Positions 34,968-48,146 of a stretch of 64,000 nucleotides of DNA are shown here, in pieces. The DNA comes from Clavelina lepadiformis (lineage: Eukaryota > Chordata > Ascidiacea > Aplousobranchia > Clavelinidae), in assembly GCF_947623445.1 (NCBI RefSeq), contig NC_135245.1:19413501-19477500 (forward strand), given 5' to 3'. The notes below the pieces were generated by a model. It was not told where the DNA came from and did no database searches. It saw only the letters and a program-made list of their open reading frames with translations. The translations under genes and the position numbers were made by a program. The first letter of the stretch is position 1. Every line of letters begins with the position of its first letter.

Positions 34968-36799
34968 TTTGCGGACAACGCCTTTATGCGAGCCATTTCG
35001 CAATGTGCATATAAGCTCCACAGCGACACCAGGCGTCGCCCGATAGAAGATGACTTTAATGCTTTTTAAGTTAGATTTCCCTAGTTTTCTTAATCAGCAT
35101 TTTTATATTGTCTTTTGACACCATTTTCATACTTCATTGCCATTTACAAGATGTTTTTGCTCACGCGTTTATGAACACCGAATAAATTCCGACTGATGAG
35201 AATTTAACTGTCAAAATATTTTAATTGAAACCCGGATTCTTCCCATTCTTTAGTATCGCGTGGATCCGGTTCGATAGCTTTGATAAAATAAACAAAAAAT
35301 GGAAGTTTATGTGAATTTCACCGACTACTCGACATTAGATTGCGCAGAAACTAGGCAAAAATAATTTTTGATGGTCCAAAGGAATGGAAAGGCTGAACAC
35401 CTAGGAGGAGGGTCTTTGGAAGTATTCACGCGCTTTCTAATTTCCCGAAGTATGTAAAAATTTTGAGCAATCTCGTCAGAAGCTGTTGCTGAAAAAGCTT
35501 TCAAATGCGAAGTAAACGGATGCAGCCATCGCGCAATGATGTTGTCATGATGACGTAATGTCCTCGGCTATAGTGACAAAACTACCCAGATAAAATACCA
35601 TCTTATCTTACACTACTTTTTTTGCAACTACGACAAACACAACGTAATGTGTAGTTTATTGTATCACGTATCGGTGCAATTGCAAGATAACTGTTTTATT
35701 TGTAGCTTGCGTAGTCTTACAAATAATCCAACTACGGATCGTTAGAAATATCTTTTCGGTCAAAGCAACAAAAATATAAATAAATTTCGGACAAAGTTAT
35801 AATAAGTCGTCATAACTCGTTAAACTAACTACGCAGTGCCAATGACGTCAAGTAAAAATAAAGATCGAAATAACAGCAATATATAATCGGATGTGATTGC
35901 AAAAATTCAAATATCCAAGTTATGTGAACGCAACGCTATTCATACAGACGCTGATACAATTGTACATTCAGTATTATACATACGCGGCTGATATGCGGCT
36001 CTTGGGCACATTGCTTGGTTTGGGTTAGCTAGGTTACTGCACTCTAAAAACAAAGACTCTTAAATATGATTTGTTAAACTGACTATTTCAATCGAGTAAA
36101 TGTCATTAAATGATTTCCGGTATTATCTGTTACGTCATAAATGAAGTTTTCTGCAAATGTAAAAAACGAAACCTCATGCACTATTGTTTAAGTGGTTATT
36201 TATTTTGTGTGTAGCAACATGGCGGAATACTGTATCGAAACTTGCTAAAGGGCGACACCTAACGCGTAATAATTTATCAAACTATAACCACGAGATAACG
36301 TCCTAGATCCAGAAGCGTCATGAGTACCGTAAAGTACCATTATCAGCAACGGCGCAAAACCATGAGGAATCAACAGAAACAATAGGTTAATAGATTTGGC
36401 GTTTATGACAGAAGCTGGTAGTTTATAGCCACCCTTAAACGTGCAGCAATATCAATAAGAAAAATCAAAAAAGATCTGTGTTTTTGAAATTGTAACTCGG
36501 TATGAGCGCCGCATCCTCTGTGTATGGCCACCAAGTAATGAAATTATGTTGTCAAACATTTTGCTACAAGACCAAAGCTTAGCCGGAGTGGAGCCCAAAA
36601 AGAATAAATAAAACTGACTGCGAGTTTACGCTGTTCACAGTGTTTCAAAACCCGTGACGCATCGGATCGTGGAAAATGTCTGGAATAATTTAGCGTCCAC
36701 GTGACCACAGCACACGAGCGAGATCGCGCAGCCGGAGTTGAATTGATAACCAGGCAACGCATGGGTACAACCTACAACGAAACGACGGTGCGCTTATTA
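34968..36799. other. Intergenic region between convergent genes
   Basis: It contains the 3' UTR of sushi gene 2 and, on the minus strand, that of the galactosyltransferase-family gene. No other gene or repeat is supported. Confidence 0.5.
35181..35186 (+). terminator. Polyadenylation signal of sushi gene 2
   Basis: AATAAA about 215 bases downstream of the stop codon, the first such signal. Assigned by position. Confidence 0.5.
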
Positions 36800-39700
36800 T
36801 TATCTTAAAAAATCGGTTTTTAACGGCATGACAAGGGTGCCATCGTCTGTGGAATTATACTGCAACATGCCACATGATAATGTGAGATATTCGCACATCC
36901 AGAGGACTAAGCTACAGGTCCATTCGGCCAGGTACGGTTTACACTGGACCACGGCCGTGCCCACATCGGCGGTGACGTTAGTGTAGACGGGGTTTTCCTG
37001 GGTACTTGTTATCGTGTACTTGACGTTGTTCAACCCGTCTTCTTGCATTCTCTTCACAGAATGGGAAAGTATCTCGTATCTGTCGTAAGAAAATGAATTG
37101 TGACGTAATATTGCGGTTACTATAACACGCAAATAATTGTAAACAAAATTGTACCATGAGAAGTAACAGCATGAACTGTATTACTAAACAGAAAGCGAAA
37201 GGTAAAAAATATATGTGAGGTCACAGAGAAAGAAACACCGCATCAATTCAAAATCTAGTTCATATGCTTGGGTAAGGTCAGTACAGCTTTGACCAGGTAA
37301 GCGTGGCAACACTTTCAAACCATATCAATAACATAATATTGACAAAATAAAAAAGCAGAATACACGACAGCGCTCTAAAAATATTGACGCGACGCCAAGG
37401 GAACCAACCTTTGGAAACTCGAGAAAACAAAACGACAAAGCAAGTCGGTAATAAAGTGCTATAGGACATAGAAGGCACTGTTACCAAGCTATTGTTATAT
37501 TTTATCCTAACTAAACAGCGCATTTTAGAAATTCAAGTTGGTTAATAAAGCTGAAAGAACCGGCAACGTGATTTCGTGACTGGCTATGTTTTCTTACTCA
37601 GGCACAAATTGAGAGACGTAGGTTCTATATTGGAAGCGCTTTTCAAAACACAGATGTAAAAGCGCAATTCAGCAAAGTGAGTTTGAATTAAAATAGCTCA
37701 GAACAAACACCAATGCGCTTCGTGGGCAAAGGGTTTAAAACTGTGTAAAGAACACATCACTTTAGTGAGCGCGCTGGAAACTAAGCAAAGACATTTACAT
37801 TTTACAACGACGAATACCACGCTATACAACATGTCGGAAAGTTGCTATGTAGCAGCTGTAAATGTCCTATTCTGCTGAGGTTGTCATTTTCGCCTCTTAA
37901 GCGATGCCACACTTGGTTCAAACGCTCACAAAGGAATATAAATAAACGGAATTTTGACGTCACTTCGGCAAATTATTCGTTCACAATTCAAACAAAACCG
38001 TCACGAGATCGGGAATTGAAAGCCCGGACGGTTTTAACACTGAACCAAAGGCATTTATTATTATCACAGTATAAGCATGTCGTGGACTAGTAAAATATAA
38101 CGACGTTAAAAGGCGAAGTTCACAAATTACTTCAATTATACCCTTGACCACAGTACAGATATCTTGGCAAAATAAGAAATTAGTAAAATATTACACAACT
38201 AACAAAAGTCGATTAATCTTGCAACATTTGATGTATATCGTTGCTAATAACTGCGGTTTGCTTTCCTTTAAGGTAAAAAAACGACATTGGGTTCGCGTCG
38301 CATGAAAACCGAATAAAATAGTTCCTGTGGTCCTTCTCGTTTGTTTGAGCAAATGTAATAAAAACGTCCAAATTTTTTGCGCTTTCAGGTTATTTCCAAA
38401 GAGACTATTAGGCCAGCTAGTACGTCACAGAATTTACGACGGTAGGACAATACAAGTGTGAATGAATTACATTTTGACCAAGTAAGTTAACAAACAACAA
38501 AGTTTACTGAAAATAACCTTCCGACGTCAAGTCGAGCCTGTTTGCATTAAGAAAACGAAGCATACGCCAACTGTAAAGTACTGTTACGGATCGACGATGG
38601 AGATTTTACGTAATTGACATTTTTAGGAAGGAGCGTGTTTTACCCAGAGATTGTGTACGCCGCGACAAGCCCAACATATAATTTTCCATGCTCATTCTAT
38701 AGTTGAAAGGTCGATAGCTGGTAAATGTGGCTATTCCCGTCCGGTTTTACGTCTTGCGTGGGATGAATTCGGTACCAAAGGAACCCCTGCATTTTGTGCC
38801 ATAGAGCTACGGCTTACCATCAGCGTTGACGTGACGTATAAATGAAAGCGAAAAACACTGGACGGTAAAAGCTGGCCCTATTTGCAAACATTTCCCAAAT
38901 CCATCCAGGCTACAGCGTTGTAGGCAGTTAGCCAAACACGTTAGAGGTATCATTCAAGGATGACCAGCTATGATTAAAACTTACTGCGATCGTTAAAAGC
39001 GGAATTTCTTATTTATTCACACCAGCGAAGAGGTGGAAATGTAGTCAATAAAACTACAAAGGGCTGTGGCCAGAAACAACCCAGACCGGACCGATTAAAT
39101 TGGTGACAATGAATCGGGCACCATACCTCATTAAATTAAGGCGATTCCCCTTGTCGCGATGATGGAAGGTCATCTTGTAGCGGGCGAGGTGAAAAGGAGG
39201 CCTTTTGATAGTGTACCCCCTCGTAAATATCCGGTTGAACATATCGTCGTCTTCACCCCCCCATCCCCAGTACATGTTCGAATAACCGTTGACGTCATGA
39301 AACTGTTCTTTCGTTAGCATGGTGACGCCTCCGAATAAGGATATATATGGCAGCCTGGAAAAGATATATCAATTATGGGTGTTGTGTGCTTAATTACAAT
39401 GTGGGAAAGGCAGTCGCCAAGCGGGTGAAAGCGGCCGACTTTCTAAAAAAACAATATTGGCCGGGATGGGCCACAGCTGGTTACCAAGCATATCGTCGAG
39501 ATTTCACTGGAGCATTCCAATCGAGGAATTCCGATACATCCGTCCCAGATGGATTTTGGGATCGAACAAAACGCGATAAACCGATGTTCTTTGATAAGAA
39601 AGCTGCTGTCCTATCACCAACCTGTATCCGTATTTATCGATGGCGACGGACAGATGCTTTGGGGTGTCAATGCAGCTGTACAGAAGCCGGTCGTCTTCCG

Positions 39701-42700
39701 GCAATAAATCGACGTCATGGAACACTACGCAATCGTACACGTCATCTTTCATGGCTTCCAGGTAGCCGATGTTCATGAGTTTAGCCTTGTTGAAGGCTAA
39801 GTTGCCAGCCTTTAAATGAACACGCACTATTAGCAATCAATAGATTTTGCATTACGCTAAATAGGATTCCAAGGAACGCTCAGTATGCTGCTGCCGAACA
39901 TACTAGCGATTACTTCACTTAAATAAATCAATGTCAGTGATGTCAACATGACGTCATCAATGACGTGTGCATCGAACCTGATGGACGACGTAAATCTTGT
40001 AGTAGAGTTGCTGACGCTGTAAGATGGGATGAAGGTGCCACAATAGTGCCCTCAAGTGGAGCTCTCTGGACCTGTGAGGGACGATGAACGCGATACGGTA
40101 CCGGGCCACGCAGTCGGGGGGATGGTAAGCCCCTCCTTTCCGTATGAACGGATTGTTGTCTGCCACCTGCTGGAGGGTGGGTGGCGTAGCGTTGAAATGA
40201 AATTCAAGCCGGCCCACTGCGTACAAAATAAGCGAAATTGCTGCATTTGTGGAAGCGATATGGTCAGACAGAAAATAAGTTTCATACAAGCGGTGCTGCC
40301 TGACACCTCTGACATCCGGAGAAACTGCTTATTTTTACCGTTTATCGTTTAACTCTACTGTCTAGGCCAGGGGTTCCCAACCGGTGGTACGCGTACCACT
40401 AGTGGTACGCGGGAGCTTTTTAGGTGGTACGCGAGCAGCTTTCCGTTGCATGCGATATACAGTATAGTAGTATAACAATTCAATTTTGAGTTGCTAAAAT
40501 ATGCGAACAACACTTTTATTCCTTTCCGTACTAAATTCTCTGCACTCAGTAAGCTACTTTTGTCGATCTTGCTCCCTGCTGTCATTGTTATTAATACAAT
40601 GCTGCTGTGCGAATATTGGATAAAATTAGTTGTTTTGAAAATAGTGGTACGTGTTGACAATCCGTGGTGGCTAAGTGGTACGAGAACATAAAAAGGTTGG
40701 GAACCCCTGGTCTAGGCTCTAGGGCAGTGGTTCCAAACCGCGGCTCTTAGAGCCGCATGCGGCTCCAAGCTAGCCTTCTTGCGGCTCTCAATGAGCCCTG
40801 AAAATCCCACAAAAAAATAAAAAATCTATTTATAATAATTAGGGCGATTATTTTTTGACTTGTCAAAAAAAGTCAAAAATTGGTCTAAATTTATAGTGTT
40901 AGGTCAAAATTGTTTACAAATTTTTCATTTTACATCATACAGTTACACCTTGTAGCCTACTTTATACTGTTGTGAATGGCCCATTGTCTACTTATTGTGA
41001 ATCATAAACGGCCTCCTGAATCCTAAACACAATTGCGCCTCGCTTTGACAAAGTTGTTAAAGTTCAAAGCCAATGCGAAGTTGGACATTAAATTGATTTG
41101 TGTTATTTTTCTTGTTAGTGTTGCTATTCGTTGCTACATGCTTTAAAATTTTCGTTATAATTTCTTGAGTGTTTTCATGCGGCTCCATACGTACTCTGAA
41201 GTTTGAAATTCGGCCCCGACACCAAAAAAGGTTGGGAACCACTGCTCTAGGGGGTGAGAATCTTTCACAAAATACGGATAAAGATATTTCTGTTGCGCAT
41301 TGAAATCTTGGAGATGAACTACCGCACAAAGATAGCTTCTATTGAAACTTACATAAATTGGGCGGTGTTAAAGGACAGAGAGGCTTTGTTGCGTAACCAT
41401 CATCCGAAGCGCGCCCGTCGTCCAGCTCACGCGCAGGCATCGCCATTGTCGGTTCGATCGATTTCCGGGAACGTGGATTGTCAAGCTTGCCTGGAATGAT
41501 AAGAAATGCAAATCGCAATCTCTGAAAAACGTTTAGATCAATTAGTTTGAGACAAAAAGTGACCAATATGGTTTAAGAGTTGAAAACAATGGACGTGTTC
41601 ATTAAAGGATGTTTCCTTCTTGTCTTGGACGGAGTTTAACCAGAAAGAACGAGAAATGCTTAATGCTTTACATTCAATCTAATTTACATGCATTCACATT
41701 CAAATTCGTAACCTGAGCAGAATATATTCAAACGATGCAAAGGAAGAAAAAACCGCTGTGGCTTGAACGCATGGCGATAATAATTCACATTTCGCAGTAA
41801 ACTGATCACGTGACGCTAACGTGGCAGAATGCGCCAGTCCGCTGACCAAACACGAACATTTACTTCCGTTTAAGAAAAACTGCAAACCTCCACACACTAA
41901 GTGTTATGTGCCGGCGAGAAAACTTACTGCATTGTTTACAAGACTTGGCTCTCTTTTCGGCTAATTTGAGTTGAAATTGTAGGAAAGTGTCACTACACGA
42001 AATTTAACCACATAACCGAAACTTTCCACAGAAGCGTGACATGCCGCTATGGAACGAGAAAAACGTGATCGAGGCCAAAAAAATTAACCACGAACAGACT
42101 GTTCTGCAGTTTCGCTTCAAACTTATCACATAGACATAGAGCGCACAAAGTAGTCAGCAATCCATATGCGCTTACGATTAAGTTATTAGATTATCAACTT
42201 GATTTGATCGATTACAACATACAGACACCGCTGACGTAGCCATTACGCAATAATGCGAAGTATGACGCTTATTGTAATGACAACGTGTGGCCTTTAAGTA
42301 CAGTGGCATTTATAAGTACAATAACATGCTTCGATGTAACGTAAAGAATTAACGGTTTTCGGTTGCAAAATATATACATGTGAACGCTAATGCCTGATAT
42401 TTTAATCGCAGATTGCTAGATCATTGCTTTAAACTGATGTAGCCGCAGATTAGTGAAAGTTGAGCTCCGTGGTTTATAATTGTTTGCGCAGAGGGTCGTC
42501 CTTAAAACGACTTGACAGGATTAATTTCAACATCAAGCGATGCCACGTCGTTTTTGTCCTGAATTAGTCCATCTAGGAACTTAAACTACCCACTCCACAG
42601 CACACGACACAGCTGACAAAACATTGGCTAAGCTTAGGCCAAGTGCTATGCCAGTTTAAAAGCTCTTCGACAAAGCAAAAGCTTGTGGAGTGTTCATTAA

Positions 42701-43893
42701 GGTTTCTCGCTTTGGAAAAACTGAAAACGCTTCACCATTTGAAGACAAGATGGCAAGTAAATTGACTAAACGGTGATAACGAAAGGGTCACCAGACGATG
42801 CGCAATGCGACCATTTCACAGTTAAGTGAACTTTAAGTTAATTTGTAGACTGGTGCAAATCGCTTCCGGCCAAATCGCAAATACAGGGACAAAAATTACG
42901 CAAAAGTCTAACCAAGTAATGAATTTTCAAGCACAGGATTTTATCCGACGCAAGCCAGTTCTGATTATCACCTTATAAACTGGATATGTACTGACTTTTA
43001 GGAGACTGAACAAGCTTGAAATTGGGCAATGAGCTTTCAACATCGGTCATAAGTATCACGTGGAGCTGGATATTACCAACAACTTTTACTTCTAACAAAT
43101 AAAATAAATGAATCGCTGGCAATACATTTCTGGCTGGCTCATGGACGCACAGTTGTGACAAAAGACGCTTTGAAACCGAAAGTAAAACGTCTGAAAACTA
43201 TTTAATTCAAAACCGTGATTAGCGTCGAAAAAAAGTAATGAATTGGCGCACATGCCCACGTTTTAATGCAGGCGATGGTTGGCGATAGAGCGGTATGCCA
43301 AAATTATGCAAATTTCTACGTGGCAGCATGGGCGGGTGATTCAAACCAGTGACATTGTCTTATCATTGGCATGAATTTACTAACTTTAAAGGCAACCTTG
43401 ATGAACTATGGTGCTACAAGAGCCAGATGCTAAAAGGCGGAGTTTCGTCAGGTTATTTCCGCGGTAGTCATACGATTAACATTATTACTCATGCATCGCA
43501 ATTTCCTTTTGGAGCGTCAAAGGTTCGGGTGAAAGCGCACGCAAAACGCAGCAAGTTAAACGCCGGTATGTACATGGTGGTAAAACACGACCAACACCAA
43601 CCTGAATGTCTAAAATGTAATTTTTTTTCTCCTTCGGTCTCGTCAGGAAACGACCTAATGCGTCGATCGCCGAATCGCTCTTCGGGAATTCCCCGTCCAC
43701 GGCGGTCGGCTTGTTCTTCGGAAAATTGGCGAAAATCCATTTCGACTTCGTCTAGGTCCTGGTAATTGCCGGTGTTTCGGATGAACAGAGCAAGTTGCAA
43801 AAACACGAAGCTGAGGAACATGACTTTACCGAGCCATCGTATCGTAATTTGATCCATAATTTGTCTATATTTAAAACTTTTAGTCCTTAACAT
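36800..43893 (-). CDS. Beta-1,4-galactosyltransferase-family Golgi enzyme (GT7), predicted GalNAc-type donor site
   Basis: Five exons on the minus strand: 43893-43602, 40216-39978, 39809-39622, 39354-39127 and 37079-36800. They join in frame to about 408 residues, and the boundaries match those of vertebrate B4GALT genes. It is a type II protein: short basic tail, anchor (VMFLSFVFLQLALFI), acidic stem, then the catalytic domain. Visible motifs are FIVPHRSRELHL, LHPILQRQQL, FNKAKLMN, the metal-binding DVD in FHDVDLLPEDD, FGGVTMLTKEQF, YWGWGGEDDDMFNR and YTNVTADVG. The residue just before FGGV, Tyr in B4GALT1, is Leu here (39336-39338), a substitution known to favour UDP-GalNAc. The start is the first in-frame ATG after a TGA; a second ATG (43857) is possible. 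The C-terminal tail after ADVG, with extra cysteines, is longer than in B4GALT1. Confidence 0.92.
40368..40709. mobile_element. hAT-superfamily MITE 1 with 8-bp target duplication
   Basis: Terminal inverted repeats CAGGGGTTCCCAACC and GGTTGGGAACCCCTG are perfect. The element is 342 bp, with internal GGTGGTACGCG repeats near both ends, and is flanked by a perfect 8-bp duplication GTCTAGGC (40360-40367 and 40710-40717). The duplication fits the nnnTAnnn pattern of Buster-type hAT elements. No transposase frame is present. It lies in intron 1 of the galactosyltransferase-family gene. Confidence 0.92.
40725..41244. mobile_element. hAT-superfamily MITE 2 with 8-bp target duplication, abutting MITE 1
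   Basis: Ends are CAGTGGTTCCAAACC and GGTTGGGAACCACTG. The element is 520 bp, with GCGGCTC subterminal repeats, and is flanked by a perfect 8-bp duplication CTCTAGGG (40717-40724 and 41245-41252). Its left target copy shares one base with the right target copy of MITE 1. It is internally different from MITE 1, so this is a separate family. Confidence 0.9.
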
Positions 43894-46525
43894 AGCCTTG
43901 TAGTCTGGACTTGTGAGACTTCCCAATGAGCTGAGTTCGTTTTTACCACTTCAACTGCGTCACTGGCATTACGTCATAAAGCGTTCTTACATCACTTCGC
44001 TAACTCAGTAAGAACAAAATTCACACAAGAACGTCCCAAGTTCCTAAGCCTGTAAGAAGCAAAGTATCTCTAAAGCCACACAACAATGACATTAAACCAT
44101 TGCTGTTTGGCAGCAAATGGCAAATTTTTATGGCTTCTATTTCTTTTTCAAGCTGCTATGGAGTTTACGAATAATAAATGCAGACAAACAGCACATTGTA
44201 CTTTATAGCTGGGTTACGTCATTGTACATGGTAATAGCAAAAGCATGATTACCGAAACCCTTGCGTCATGGGGATTTCCCATGAATTTAAGCCGGCTATG
44301 ACATACACGATTCTAGTGATTCAGTTTCCCACTGTAAAAATCTGCAATTACAATGTTGTGCAATTTCTCAACTGGCCTGCATATATTACTATCTACAGAA
44401 AAGCATCGTTTCAGCTTGTTAGTTCGCCTTTAAAATACGCATCTGGGCATGAATACTAACATCTGCTGAACTGTGGATGACATAGTTGGCTGTGTTTGTA
44501 ATTTTGGTGGATTTGCACCTTTAAAGATTAGGCCTAGCGGTATACAAAAAAATTTATGTTGTACAATCACCATATGCAAGTCCATGACAATAAAAAACTC
44601 TCCTTTGGATTTGTCTTAAGTCCGGCAAATGAATTGTTCATATAATTTATAAAGGTAAATATTTGGTAATACATCATCTTGTCTCGCTTGTATTACAAAA
44701 ATTATTTGAAAATTGATGCTTCTTCACATGAATGTGAAACAAGACACCAAAACACAGACTTTAACGACACACATGGTGATGTAGAGATGGTAACAGCTGA
44801 CAGCATGTACTGCAGTTTAAAGTCACCAAACCTTTCATCTGCTATATTACGCATACTAGCATGCAGTATATAAGTAATAATAGCAGCTTGTTAACTTCTT
44901 TTCATTAAAAAACAGTAAAGAAATAGCAATATTAAATATAACTAAGTTTCCTTTAAACATTCTTTCCTTAGCTTTGTCAGGTGCTTGTAAATAAGCAAGG
45001 AACATCTTTCTAATTAATTATTAAGCTAAGATCCATCGGGTAATGCAATGCTGTAATGGTGATTGAAACACTGTGTACACACATAGAATACGGAAGTAAA
45101 TAATAAGGAGTCTTAAAGGCCAGATAATGTTGCTATTTATTTATCGTTCTGTATTAGAATGCGACTGTTAGTCACTAGAATGTGAAACAAAAGTGGATTA
45201 ACTAAGATTTTCATATCATTATACGATACATCCAACCATGGAAACCAAATCCATTATACAGTGCAAGAAAAACACATTTAAGTGCAATATTACAATTGTA
45301 AACAATAAAGATGATCACTGCTACCTATAAGTCATATTTTTATGTAGATCATACCATAAGGTCTATTATGCGTGAGAATGATTATACTGTGATAGCACAG
45401 AATTCTATGAATAAAACCAGTAAACAGGATTGAAAGCGGTTGCAGATTATGTTATAGCAGCTATTTGTGTATTTTTAAACACTTTTCAAAGTTCAAAAAT
45501 TTAACATTCTTAAATGATAAATTCTTTCAGTTATCCTACTTCCATGTATAGATGTTCCTACACTTTATCTATGTATTATTATGCCTGTTTAACTTTTGTC
45601 ACAAGACTCAAATGCAAATGCAGGCTAATTTCTGGTTTCAGTATCTCGCTGTACAGAGAACAGTTTTATCCATTTTTGATTTCTTGAATTCTAAAGAGAA
45701 GTCTTGTTTGGAAAATGGATCTTTAAATTTGATTATGCATTAAGGTCAACTTAAGGGTCAAGAAATTAAGTTACACAAACCACAATAAGATAGCTGCTAA
45801 TGATTGTCAAATATACAAGAGAATATATCAGCCAGTTGGAGGCCATTCATAACACCTGTGTTTTCAAATGACCAAGAAGTGTTTGACGAAGCAGAAATGA
45901 AATTGTAGACTTGCTGCAAATTTATTGTAGATTATATGCATTCATTATGCACATATTTTACTTACAAACATACTATGTTTTTAATCTCATTACTACACTT
46001 ACTATATAAATAGTTCAGGATACCTTGCTACCCAAGATAAGACTACAAGCTTACACCTGTCGTTGTGTCAGGCCAGTCAGACTGGAATCCTGTTCACTCA
46101 TTTCAGACTTCGTATTTTAGCATTTTTGGATCTTAGTCTACTGGTTTGTAACATCCTAACTTTCTTTCTGCTTTTAATTGATTCTATTTGTTGTTTTTGT
46201 ATACACTCATAAATAGGCTACTGGTACTAACGATGCCATTGTAGACAAAAAACATGTGTATGTAAGAGTACAGTAAATATATATATACACCAGTTGCCAG
46301 TTCAAACATCTTCTGTTGTAAATAGGCTGGCTAAGGTATTCACACTTTTCATGGTCTGTGAAGCACCAACTGTGCTCCAAGGTGGAAAGTGTGGCACCTG
46401 CACGTGCAAGTCTCATTAACGTGCATGCCAAACTATTCCATCTTTATGCCAATTTTATAACAAAGGGTAAAAGTTAGCAAACTTAGTTGCTGATTTATAA
46501 TAAACAAACAGGAACCGAAGTTTCA

Positions 46526-46837
46526 ATGCACGCCGATACACCTCAATTTCTCTCTGATGTGCACAGGTCTGACAGGTCAGCAGGTAGAAAAAATAAGATT
46601 AAATACTCTAACTGCAAAATGATAACGATAACGTAAGATTGCAGTTTTCGTCGAGATCTCAGTTGTGCAGAAGCCAAATTATGATGTACCTGGAATCAGT
46701 GGTGTGCATCGTGGCCAAAGCCAGGATGATAAGGTAGTATTTTTTTATGCAATATTTGGTGGAAAAAAAGAGCAAAAACCAATGTCTTCTATTCATTTCT
46801 TACAGACACTGCACTTCTCCAGCCAAAGATCCGGCAG
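46526..46837 (+). other. Possible small spliced gene (weak)
   Basis: An ATG frame at 46526 (MHADTPQFLSDVHRSDRSA), an acceptor-bounded 63-base exon 46671-46733 (VPGISGVHRGQSQDDK in one frame) and a third acceptor-bounded piece 46806-46837 line up on the plus strand with usable splice signals. The phases between the first two pieces do not agree, and no family is recognised. It is either a misread gene or coincidence. Confidence 0.2.
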
Positions 46838-47413
46838 GTCATTTTAGCCTACTAGAGTGCCGATGTGCAATGGTGTTTTAATAAAAAATTTTGAGGTATA
46901 CACCTGCCTACTCTCAAACTTTGCTGTCTGGTATACAATAAGGCCTTCTTTGGGATGAGAAAGTCTTTGTGTAACATGTGATGAACTAATTAGGCCTAGA
47001 CCTATGTATCTTTTATATCCTGTCAGTCTTCCACTCTGGTAAGTCCATATCGACCATAGTGGGAAGCGTGGAACAAGCATGTTGTCTTCCGCCTTTTGTC
47101 AGGTTATAACACCAAATTACCCTAAAACAATTAACGGTATAGACTAGCGGCGGTAGTCTGAAAGTTATGAATAGCGTACGGTAGATTCAGACATTTTCTG
47201 GGTCTAGTGCAAAAGTGCACAACCAAATGACGTCACAGTTCAGTAGCTGCAGGGGGTCTAGTATGCAAATGCATGCTGTGGTTGTTCACTTTTGCACTAC
47301 TCTCCATTTTCTGATGGACGAACGTTTCACATGCAGTTTTAACCACCTTCCGATAGGATACTTTAATCTACACATCCTGCGCATTTCAAACTTTATTGAA
47401 ATAATGCCCGCAT

Positions 47414-47630
47414 CTATGTGGCATTCACCAGCCAAGTTACCGGTACACCAAATTTCCCATCCCGTCTAAACACCAGCACCAGTTCTGATCTAACTGCGAT
47501 AAAATCTCCATGGACAACGATAAAATTCTGCTGTTGTATGTCATCAAAGGGCGTCATATTTAACCCTTCGAGCGTGACGAACGGTGTAAACAGAATTTTA
47601 TCAAAAGTCAACGATTTCTAATTAAAGGTT
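47414..47630 (-). other. Unassigned open frame with exon-like borders (weak)
   Basis: From a TTAATTAG acceptor (about 47620) one minus-strand frame stays open and encodes a normal-looking mixed peptide (for example QQQNFIVVHGDFIAV). It then reaches an ACCG|GTAACTT donor at about 47442-47443. No partner exon or family is recognised. Confidence 0.25.
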
Positions 47631-48146
47631 GGGAAATGCATTCAATATTATTACTACGTTTGAAGTTTATTTTGGACTATCTACATAAAAATTCCAATTG
47701 TAAGTCACAGAAAATAAAAAAGTGATCTCTTTTTATCGAAACTGAATAAAAGCGGTAAAATTACAAAAATATGCAATATTTTCTGTCTTAATTTTTCTCT
47801 ACCAGTTTGTCTTGAGATCGAAAGCCCTTTGTATTTATCAAAAATTGATTTTTTGCAGCTGCTGAAAATTAAATTTTACTTTAAGCTTCCCATTTCTTTC
47901 ACTAAATTCTTCAATATTCTGAACCAAGAGAGAGAAGTAGCCGACGATAGCATGACAGCGGCGAATTTTCGATACAGTTTTATTTTTCGGCTGTCACAAA
48001 AAATGCCACTGTACAAGATACAGATCCGATCTACAATTCATTTCACTGGACGCTTTTTAGACCTGAATTTCGTCAGAGAAATTTAAACTTAAAGAACGGA
48101 TATATTGAATAACTGCATTTATAACAGCATATTTCCATAGGTGGGC

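Noticed and set aside
39347..39778. 143-codon plus-strand open frame
   Set aside because: It is antisense to galactosyltransferase exon 39622-39809 and adjacent introns, where the minus strand has all catalytic motifs and splice sites.
40355..40691. Overlapping open frames on both strands near 40.4-40.7 kb
   Set aside because: They fall inside hAT MITE 1 and show no transposase or other protein similarity.
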